Positions 56,448 to 64,000 of a DNA stretch of 64,000 nucleotides are shown here, piece after piece. Origin of the DNA: Boothiomyces macroporosus (Eukaryota; Chytridiomycota; Chytridiomycetes; Rhizophydiales; Terramycetaceae); the NCBI GenBank assembly GCA_027604185.1, contig JADGKB010000022.1, positions 1 through 64,000 of the forward strand, written 5' to 3'. The notes beneath the pieces were generated by a model. It was not told where the DNA came from, did no database searches, and was given only the letters and a program-made list of their open reading frames with translations. Within the stretch, counting starts at the first letter, position 1. Every line of letters starts with the position of its first letter. A program made the position numbers and the translations under genes.

Positions 56448-56790
56448 CTGGTGCTGCGAAAAACAATTTTAATGTGAATTCCCGATCGGGGTTTACAATA
56501 AGAAAGCTACGCAAGTCCATGTTGCACAACATCTTTTTCCATTCACACCATGCATTTTCCTTTTAAAGAAGAAACGGCTCCCGATAAAAAATTGTGGCCA
56601 GCTTATATTTGAACAATACTGGTTTACATAAAGATTCTACCACAAAGAAGCTGATATATAATCAGTTTCCTTTTCGATTCCACCCAGAGGTAGTCGTAGA
56701 ATCATGAACAATGACCTGCAGTAGCACGGTCAACGCCAGTGCCCAGGCTTCGTAGGGACTACATGTGGAAAAAGCACACGTTCATAGTAC
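56448..56790. other. Intergenic region
   Basis: Nothing recognised. Confidence 0.35.
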
Positions 56791-56798
56791 TATAAATA
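56791..56798 (+). promoter_or_regulatory. TATA box of the lone b561 gene
   Basis: TATAAATA begins 38 nt before the ATG at 56829. Confidence 0.5.
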
Positions 56799-56828
56799 AG
56801 TAAAGCTTTTTCATATTTTGTAACTCAA

Positions 56829-57447
56829 ATGTCTAATACTTCCATCATTAACTCGACTGATGACCAATACGAAGCTGTTGTTACTACACACGGTTTGTTG
56901 ATGTACATTGCGTGGTAAGAATCAAACTGATTATAGGTGTGTATCTCCATTCATTGGGATCTACTCTGCAAGATACTTGAAAGATAAATGGGGCCACAAC
57001 TGGTATAGAGCACACGCAGCTGTTATGGGTGTACTGACTGGTGTATTAACTCTTGCTGGGTTTATATTGATTGTGCTATATTTCCCTCCCCCTCATTTCC
57101 CTGATGACACTCTCCTGCACTCTGCACACACTAGAATCGGTCTTTCCCTTGTAATCTTGATGGTTTTACAAATCATCTTGGGCTTCTTTAGCAATTTCAA
57201 GTTTGACACAGATCGTACTTCAGTACCGTTGTGGGATAAATTGCACTGGTGGCTAGGAAGAGGAGTGTTTCTTTTAGGTGTTGTTAATGTATATCTCGGA
57301 ATTGAATTCTACGAAGAAGATTATGATTCTATACCTTTAATGTGGTTTATGTACTGGTCTGCGCTCGTTATCGGTGTTGGTGCTCTCATCTATGGGGAAG
57401 CTACCAACGGAAAAGTCACGCACGGCAAGGTTGATCCTGCCAAGTAA
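56829..57447 (+). CDS. Cytochrome b561 domain protein lacking DOMON
   Basis: Two exons, 198 aa, with a 22-nt intron at 56915-56936. The protein is the b561 half alone: TTHGLLMYIAW, GHNWYRAHAAVMG, HSAHTRIGLSL and LHWWLGRGVFLLG carry the heme histidines, ending in a short Lys/Gly tail. It is closest in motif to the DOMON-b561 paralogs at 61-64 kb (SPFIGIYSARYLKD), so it probably derives from one by loss of the DOMON part. The short N-terminus has no signal peptide. Expected role: transmembrane electron carrier. Confidence 0.85.
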
Positions 57448-57610
57448 GATAGAATAAAGAATCGAAAGAATTTTCTTATGCTAGAAATCATGAAGTAGTC
57501 CACTTCAATCAGCTCCGTGCTTTGGCATAGAGAATGTTCTCGTGTCCTTGTAAATATTACTTTTTTCATTGTCAGAAAAAAGTCAGTTTTGTGACTCTCC
57601 TAATCTTGCA

Positions 57611-60600
57611 ATGCTGAAAGAATTATTTTTGACGCTTCTGATAGTTCCGCTGACCTTGGTATTGACCTATATATACTTGCGGAAGCGAAATTTGGGAGAA
57701 TTAAACGAAATCACTACAGCATCAGTTGCATACGATCACGAAGCGTTTGGCCACATTCTTAATTGGGACCAGCATTGCTTTTACCTACGTGGGAAACCGC
57801 TCTGGGTCATATCAGGAGAATTTCATTATTGGAGATTGCCAGACAAAAATCGATGGAGAACCATTTTATTGCAGTACAAAACAGCAGGATTGAATTGTAT
57901 TCGAGTTTATTTCCATTGGGGATTCCATTCTCCAGGTAATCGCAACCTTACTGTTAGCTGAAGGGGTTTATATTTTCGAAGATGATCGCGATGTAGAGTA
58001 TCTTTTTCAACTGTGTGAAGAGTTGGAATTGTTTGTGCTCTGTGCACCTGGCCCTTACATTTGTGCAGAAACTCAAGGAGGAGGTATTTCATGTGTAATC
58101 CCAGGTCATCCTTCATGGCTAATTGCGAAAAGACACATCAGAATTCGGCACTCGTTGATTTCGTTTTTCAGATTGTTTGACCAAGAGTACTCTAATTATT
58201 GCCAAGAATGGTTCCGCAATATCTTGCCAATCATCCAAAGACATCAAGTCACTACCAAGCCAAGAGGGTGTGTTCTGGCTGTGCAAATTGAAAATGAGAC
58301 CTTTGAGCTGATTTTCGGGTTGATTCCATTGGGATTATCGGACGATATGCGAGTACTGGCAAAGTGCGCTAGGGATTTAGGTATCACTGTGCCTTTGTTC
58401 ACAAATGATGCGTGGGAAGCCGGGTCGTTTATAGCATATCCTGAAGGGAAAAAGATATTTGGAAAGGATCATTTTGGTATTGATCTCGTAACAAGTTGCT
58501 AACGCTAGTACGGATTTGACAAGTACAGTATTTTCGCACCAGTTTCATCTCCTAAAGCAGCTCTGTTGGGAATCCCACCAGAAAAATCAATCTGGGAAGA
58601 ATGGGATATAAAAGAATTCAAGGCATCTTTGGATACCATTGAACAAACAGTTCGCGGATATGGCGGCGGTGCTGCACAATCACCTTTGCTTATTCCAGAA
58701 TTGCAGGGAGGGTGGTTTAATCACCATACAGTGAAAAGCGGCTATGATACTACTTACAACTACTATGGTAAAAAATACACCAGATTGATTCTTGACACTG
58801 TTCTTTCCCAAGGTGTTACCGCATTTAATCTTTACATGTTTTACGGAGGAACCAATTGGGGAACCGTAGGTGATCCTGATGTTTATACGTCATATGACTA
58901 CTCTGCATGTATACGTGAATACGGCTTGTACTGTTCCAAAGGTTATCATTCTTGACTGTAGGTCGACATGTCAGACTTGTAATTTCGTTTGTGCGTTCGT
59001 TCGCGGCCGAATTCTCACGAACCGAATGCCAAGACATTACCATCCGGGCTCCATTCACAATTACTTCTTCAGTTGATGACTATATTGCCAAACAGAGAAG
59101 AACAATTGGACTGCTCAAGATTTACTTTATATTCTTTAGGAATCTAAATCTCAAAAAGCCAACTGCATCTACCATTACTGTACATAGAAACAATCGTGAG
59201 CCACTGCAACTCAAATCGAAATTACCTTTCAAACAGTCATTCATTGGTATTGCTGATTATAAAACCAAGAGTGGCTTGCATCTGATCTTGGCTACCATTC
59301 CAATATACACTCGTATTTTCACCAAAACTGACCAGGAAATCTGGATTGTGCAATGCGATGATGAAATCAATGGCCAACTGGCCTTCTACGGTAAAGTGGA
59401 ATGCACTGGAAATATTGAACCTATAACTTTAGTAGAAGGTGACGCTACCATTATATCATTGAAAAAGTCCAGCGGAAGCTGTAAAGTTACAGATGGCAAA
59501 GGAGGATCTTTAGTTATTGTTGCTCTTACTGGATACAATCTTGAAACACTTTATCCAGTATTCACTGAGCCTTATTGGGGAACATTTGACACTACTGTTG
59601 CCGCTGTATTCTGGGGCTGCCATCAGTTTGAATTCATTATAAAAGACAGAATTTTGGAGGTGGATGCGTTTGAAAATGACAAGTCTGTATACGGGATTTC
59701 TGGAATTGATGAATTCAAAAACTTTTCTCCGACTGACAAATTTGGAACAGAATATGTCGTAGAGCATAAATTGAATGAAATCAAAGCGGAGGATATTGAA
59801 CTTGCACACCATTTACCAGTACTGGAATTCACCAGAAGTCGCACACTGGATTTCAACAAAGTTCCTTGGCAAAAATTAGAATTGGCAAAAGGGAAAACTT
59901 ATCCGGTGAAGAATGCTATCGATTTCTGCTTCACTAGTGGTCATGTTCTTTACAAACTAGAGTTCAATTTGACTTCAGTTCCTGCAGCACCGTTAACTTT
60001 TGATATCAATATGCGCCATCAATGCGCATTGTATATCAACAATAAATCATTTGGTGGACATCTGACATACTCTCTCAGTTTATTCCGACCAGGTGGAAAA
60101 AGTGGTCCAGATTTTGGAAGATTGTATGGGTGGGAATCCTATGACTTGCATCCTGCAGATTTAGTACGAGGCAAAAATGAAATTATCTGTATTGTTGAGT
60201 CTTTGGGGATGGGAAGGCAACCTGGCCCTTCCAACGACATTAGAACTCCAAGAGGAATTATCGATGCCAAAATCAAAGGTATAAAGGACATAAAATGGTA
60301 TATTTCTGGCGTTGATGTAAGAAAAACAAAGAATCCATTCAATATGTCTGGCATTCCGCTCGACAATCAACCTGATTGGGTTGATCTAGAAAAACCTTTG
60401 AAAAATATCTTGCCAAGTAATATTCTTGTTCCTACTTGGTTCGATGGGAAATTCACGGTTTCCACAAAGAAGGATCTCATTGCGCCGTTGCGTTTAATAG
60501 TTCGGGGTACCAATATGGCATATATTTTTATCAATGGAATCTTCATTGCCAGATATTATGGATCCATTGGACCACAGAATAGCTTCTATATCCCATGTGA

Positions 60601-60790
60601 CATGTACAACGAAACAAATATCATTAGAGTCATGACATATTCTACAGAGCATCAGCATCAGAGTGGAAACTTGGAGCTGTCCTTTAATCTTTGGAAAATT
60701 GAAGATCAAGACAATGCAGTAACTAGTGGAAATCTAAACGAAACTGGAAGGACTTTTATTTTGTATTCCCAAACTCTAAAAGTTCAATAA
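57611..60790 (+). CDS. Glycoside hydrolase family 35 beta-galactosidase, membrane-anchored
   Basis: Five exons, 1031 aa, with introns of 22, 21, 21 and 20 nt. A short cytoplasmic start and one helix (LFLTLLIVPLTLVLTYIYL) suggest a type II membrane anchor. The TIM-barrel has ISGEFHYWRLP, GLNCIRVYFHWGFHSP, CAPGPYICAETQGGG, the acid/base Glu in VQIENET and the nucleophile Glu in IPELQGGW, then YMFYGGTNWG and TSYDYSA. C-terminal beta-sandwich domains follow. It would release terminal beta-galactose from polysaccharides or glycans at the cell surface. AATAAA overlaps the stop codon. Confidence 0.92.
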
Positions 60791-61062
60791 AGATGTTTTG
60801 TTGCAATGTGTTGGTGCCTCCGCCACCAATTTTAACCGGAAAAATACGCGGAAAAACAATGCATTAAGTTTAAGCATAGAAAGATGAATATTTCAAGCAA
60901 TACTGAGTGTATTACGATGTAAAATGACTGTGATTGAAAAGTAGAAATGAAGAATTTGATCCGCACTCTTTCAAACGTGGCAAACGTATATCAGGAATCG
61001 TGAATGAGCGATAAAAAATTGTTTTTCCGCTCCTTCAAGTTGTAGGCTGGGTATAATTGGTC
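60791..61062. other. Intergenic region
   Basis: Nothing recognised until the TATA element of the next gene. Confidence 0.4.
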
Positions 61063-61069
61063 TATAAAG
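61063..61069 (+). promoter_or_regulatory. TATA box of DOMON-b561 gene
   Basis: TATAAAG begins 33 nt before the ATG at 61096. Confidence 0.55.
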
Positions 61070-61095
61070 CTAAACAATATCGATAGAGCAATATC

Positions 61096-62250
61096 ATGAA
61101 TTTAATCCTCGCAATACTTTCTTCAGTGGTCATTGCAGGCCAAGTGTGCCCACAGCAAAACTCTTTTTGTGTAGTTGCTCAAACCCAAGGCTCAGATACT
61201 TGCTTCACCATCCACAGTTCATTTAATGGATGGAATGGAATTGGAATTGGAAGTACCAGAATGAAAGGGGCGGATATGTATATCGGCTGGACCAATTCTA
61301 CAGGGGGAGTTACAGTGGGTAACTTTCTCGGTGGTGGCCATTCACAACCACCAGTGAACACTGTACAAAACCATCGCGTCGTATCTTTGATGGATCCGAA
61401 ACCATCTTGGTCCCAGCTGTCCTTTTCATTTTGCCGACCAACAGTGCTTTCTTCTAATGGACAATCTGTTACTCCTACTGCTGGGTTTATTTATGGAGCC
61501 TCTGGCAATATCCCTACTGGGAACTTGGATGATATAAACAAAATCAACTTGCTACAACACGACGCCAATGATGCGTTTCAACCTGATTTTTCAGCATCAA
61601 ACGTCCCAGTAGTGTCGAATAATGGCGGATCGAACACAGTAAAACCAATTCTCACACCGTCATCTAATTTTTCATTGCAGAGTGTCATCATTACTCATGG
61701 TGTGTTGATGTTTATCGCTTGGGCTGTTTCTCCATTCATTGGAATTTACATTGCCAGATATCTGAAATCTGCACTAGGACACACTTGGTACATCTTGCAT
61801 GTCTTTTTCATGGCTGTTTTAACTGGTGTAGCTACTTTGGTTTCGTTCATTCTCATTTTTTTGTATTCAGCTGATAGATTTTCCAACATTGATGCGATTG
61901 GTAATGCACATGAAAAGATTGGTTTGGTGGTCGTGGTTGCTGTAGTCATACAGATTATTTTGGGATACATCAGCAATGCCAAATTTGACCCTGATCGTCC
62001 AGCAATTCCTTGGTGGGACCAGGCTCATTGGTGGTTGGGGAGATCCTTGTTTCTGCTTGGATTGGTGAATGTATACTTGGGTATTGCCTATTACAGTCGC
62101 AACTATGATTTAGCGGGATGGGTATTGCCAGTCTTTTGGATAGTCATTGCTGTAGGAATTGCGGGAATGATTTATGGCCAAGCAACAAAGGGACAAGACA
62201 ACCACGTGAAATCCACAGAAGATTCCCGTAAAATTATGGTATCAGAATAA
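61096..62250 (+). CDS. DOMON-cytochrome b561 protein 1
   Basis: Single exon, 384 aa. Signal peptide MNLILAILSSVVIAG, then the DOMON domain CFTIHSSFNGWNGIGIGS with candidate heme ligands Met in RMKGADMYIGW and His in LLQHDANDAF. Five to six helices of b561 follow with THGVLMFIAWAVSPF, GHTWYILHVFF, NAHEKIGL and AHWWLGRS histidines. The heme-bearing external domain coupled to a transmembrane b561 is the layout of cellobiose-dehydrogenase-cytochrome-like and ferric-reductase-like proteins. The downstream paralog begins within ~100 bp. AATAAA overlaps the stop. Confidence 0.9.
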   Translation: MNLILAILSSVVIAGQVCPQQNSFCVVAQTQGSDTCFTIHSSFNGWNGIGIGSTRMKGADMYIGWTNSTGGVTVGNFLGGGHSQPPVNTVQNHRVVSLMDPKPSWSQLSFSFCRPTVLSSNGQSVTPTAGFIYGASGNIPTGNLDDINKINLLQHDANDAFQPDFSASNVPVVSNNGGSNTVKPILTPSSNFSLQSVIITHGVLMFIAWAVSPFIGIYIARYLKSALGHTWYILHVFFMAVLTGVATLVSFILIFLYSADRFSNIDAIGNAHEKIGLVVVVAVVIQIILGYISNAKFDPDRPAIPWWDQAHWWLGRSLFLLGLVNVYLGIAYYSRNYDLAGWVLPVFWIVIAVGIAGMIYGQATKGQDNHVKSTEDSRKIMVSE

Positions 62251-62347
62251 ATCATTTTCAAGTAATGCAATGACATTCATCACAATTTGTGTTACACACG
62301 CCGCAAGTGGGAAGGCAGATGTTGCTCCGCCCCAAGAAAAGTTTTCC

Positions 62348-63469
62348 ATGATTCCTCTTATCATCTTTCGTTTGGTTTCTGCAGTGACTTATACTCCGGT
62401 AAGCAACGGATTTAGTATTACCGCATCTCCATCTACAGGCGGACAAACCTGTTTTACAGTTCATAGTGCCGAAAGTGGTTGGGCAGCAATCGGAGTTGGA
62501 AGTGGTTCAATGTCAGGAGCAGATATCTATTTAGGTTGGAAGAGCTCGCAAGGTGCAATATCTGTTGGAAATTTCGAAGGTTCCGGGCATGTTCAACCTT
62601 CCGCCAATTCGGTTCAAAATGCCCAACAAGTCACTTTATTGGAGACTTCACCAAGCTGGGCCAAACTTTCCTTTTCATTCTGCCGGCCTACAGCAATTTC
62701 ATCAAATGGCAAATCAATCACTCCGGACCAGAGCTACATTTATGCATCTTGCCCGGATCAGCCATCTGGAAGCTCTCCTAGCAATTTGAGATTCAGCCAA
62801 CATGCAGGAACGTATGGTAGTTTTGCCATTGACTTTACGAGCACTGCTAACACTACTGTAGTCGGCAGCACCAACAACCCATTCCTCTTTCCAAGCGGTT
62901 CATTCAGTTATCAGCAAATTGTTGCACTTCATGGAATTTTGATGTTTATTGCTTGGTCAGTATCACCGTTTATTGGAATATTTATTGCGAGGTACACCAA
63001 GGACCTTTTGGGACACAACTGGTACAGATTGCATGTATTTTTCATGGGAGTTGGTTGTGGTTTGGTGACTGTAGTATCTTTCTTTTTGATAGTTCTCTAC
63101 ATTCATCCTCCCCACTTCAGCAAGCTCCATCATGTTTTTGGCGTAATCGTTTTCATTGGTGTTATTCTGCAGGTAATCCTAGGATATATTAGCAACGCTA
63201 GATGGTCTCCAGAAAGGACTTTTATCCCGTGGTGGGATACCTTGCATTGGTGGTTTGGAAGAAGTCTCTTTCTGCTCGGTCTTGTGAATGTGTATCTTGG
63301 ATTATCTCTGTATGATGATAACTATGTATTGGCCACTTGGGTTACGCCGGTATATTGGGTTGTTGTAGTTCTTGGGATTGGCTTGCTTGTCTTTGGTCAG
63401 GTTACAATCGGTCAAGTACATCACCTAAAGAAACAGCAAGAAGAGCAAAAAAATCTTATTGCACTTTAA
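62348..63469 (+). CDS. DOMON-cytochrome b561 protein 2
   Basis: Single exon, 373 aa from the ATG that begins a signal-like MIPLIIFRLVSA. An in-frame ATG at 62270 would add 26 residues in front and bury the signal. The DOMON domain (CFTVHSAESGWAAIGVGS) keeps Met in SMSGADIYLGW and His in FSQHAGTYGSF. The b561 part has LHGILMFIAWSVSPF, GHNWYRLHVFF, HHVFGVI and LHWWFGRS. Closely related to the copies on either side and presumably from tandem duplication. Confidence 0.88.
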   Translation: MIPLIIFRLVSAVTYTPVSNGFSITASPSTGGQTCFTVHSAESGWAAIGVGSGSMSGADIYLGWKSSQGAISVGNFEGSGHVQPSANSVQNAQQVTLLETSPSWAKLSFSFCRPTAISSNGKSITPDQSYIYASCPDQPSGSSPSNLRFSQHAGTYGSFAIDFTSTANTTVVGSTNNPFLFPSGSFSYQQIVALHGILMFIAWSVSPFIGIFIARYTKDLLGHNWYRLHVFFMGVGCGLVTVVSFFLIVLYIHPPHFSKLHHVFGVIVFIGVILQVILGYISNARWSPERTFIPWWDTLHWWFGRSLFLLGLVNVYLGLSLYDDNYVLATWVTPVYWVVVVLGIGLLVFGQVTIGQVHHLKKQQEEQKNLIAL

Positions 63470-63776
63470 AATGGAATAAACTCTTTATGCATGTAATCTG
63501 CTTACAAATATATTGACTCTTTGTGTTATTGTCTGGCTTGGCTTGCGGTAAGCCGTCAACCAAAAGAGTAAAGAAAAAGCAAACCGCATCTTCAATACTA
63601 GTACTAAATTCGACAGCGCAATATTTCAAAGGCAATAATAATTTTTAGCATTTACCTCTGATCCCGCTCCAACTATCTACGATCTTTTCTTGCAAAATAC
63701 ACTCTTACAGATATTTTGCAGAAATCTGCTCCATCTCCGAAATATTTCCGCAGTTCAGCCTAGATTGATAACCAAA
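63470..63776. other. Intergenic region
   Basis: Nothing recognised besides AATAAA just after the upstream stop. Confidence 0.4.
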
Positions 63777-63785
63777 TATATAAAG
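63777..63785 (+). promoter_or_regulatory. TATA box of DOMON protein gene 3
   Basis: TATATAAAG; its TATAAAG core starts 30 nt before the ATG at 63809. Confidence 0.55.
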
Positions 63786-63808
63786 TGCATCTAGATTCAA
63801 CAGAAATA

Positions 63809-64000
63809 ATGAATTTAATACTGCTACTCTCTTTTGTCAATGCTGGACAGGTCTGCCCAATTTCAAATGGTTTCTGTATTGTTGCAGAAAGCATAGGTTC
63901 AAGTACTTGCTTTACTATACATAGTAAGTACAGCGGCTGGAATGGTATTGGAGTTGGCGAGACTGTGATGAAAGGCTCTGAAATTTACATTGGATGGGAA
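63809..64000 (+). CDS. DOMON-cytochrome b561 protein 3, cut by window end
   Basis: The first 64 codons are present. Signal peptide MNLILLLSFVNAG, then VCPISNGFCIVAES, CFTIHSKYSGWNGIGVG and VMKGSEIYIGW, matching the start of the gene at 61096 nearly residue for residue. The b561 part must lie beyond the window. Third member of the local tandem group. Confidence 0.8.
   Translation, partial: MNLILLLSFVNAGQVCPISNGFCIVAESIGSSTCFTIHSKYSGWNGIGVGETVMKGSEIYIGWE

Noticed and set aside
1..64000. CRISPR arrays, insertion sequences, rRNA, tRNA genes
   Set aside because: No regularly spaced repeats, terminal inverted repeats with transposase, rRNA segments or tRNA cloverleaf with intact T-loop were seen in reading both strands. 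The gene content is eukaryotic.

Overview
The window is eukaryotic nuclear DNA, moderately AT-rich, very gene-dense and full of minute spliceosomal introns. The gene set points to a zoosporic (flagellated) early-diverging fungus or a close relative such as a chytrid- or aphelid-grade organism. Fungal-type signals are an alpha-aminoadipate reductase (LYS2), an SPX-VTC polyphosphate polymerase, and a secreted copper protein of the X325/Bim1 type. Centriole and motile-cilium signals are POC1, a CIMIP2/FAM166-like microtubule inner protein and a long WD40/coiled-coil protein. The species itself cannot be named from the sequence.

Layout. 0.7-3.8 kb: PRELI/Ups-like lipid carrier and a RecQ5-type helicase. 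4.2-10 kb: five seven-helix membrane proteins, three of them a tandem paralog array on the minus strand. 10-16.6 kb: MRE11 and LYS2, convergent. 16.8-21.1 kb: short ankyrin protein, bHLH factor, gamma-SNAP, tail-anchored cytochrome b5. 21.5-30.4 kb: bifunctional lysine-ketoglutarate reductase/saccharopine dehydrogenase, a sugar nucleotidyltransferase, an ABCC transporter with degenerate ATPase motifs, UBE2C. 30.4-34.3 kb: DUF1295 membrane enzyme, VTC4-like, GSKIP-like. 34.3-42.8 kb: the long WD40 protein, GatB, CIMIP2-like. 43.3-50.9 kb: polytopic membrane protein, ankyrin protein, X325-like copper protein, AAR2, a small secreted protein, EMC2, PDP-type phosphatase. 50.8-64 kb: five cytochrome b561 genes (four with a DOMON domain, the last cut by the window end) interleaved with a CaMK, POC1, an F-box-like/ankyrin protein and a GH35 beta-galactosidase.

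Gene architecture is the main discovery. I placed 92 introns by keeping conserved protein reading frames. Ninety are 17-23 nt long and about half are exactly 20 nt, with GT..AG ends and a TAAC/TAAT-like element a few bases before AG. For every multi-exon model whose total I checked, exon lengths sum to a multiple of three. One cytochrome b5 junction can only be read as two adjacent introns (20 and 19 nt) around a one-nucleotide exon, and POC1 has an intron directly after its ATG. Several genes have a TATA box only 30-38 nt before the ATG, and at least ten have AATAAA overlapping the stop codon. Divergent start codons lie as close as 24 bp. Splicing, promoters and 3' ends therefore all appear compressed.

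Functional links: LYS2 and the fused LKR/SDH are two steps of the aminoadipate lysine route about 5 kb apart. The secreted copper protein and the DOMON-b561 group could form an extracellular redox system (inference). Intron and start positions come from manual reading without transcript evidence.
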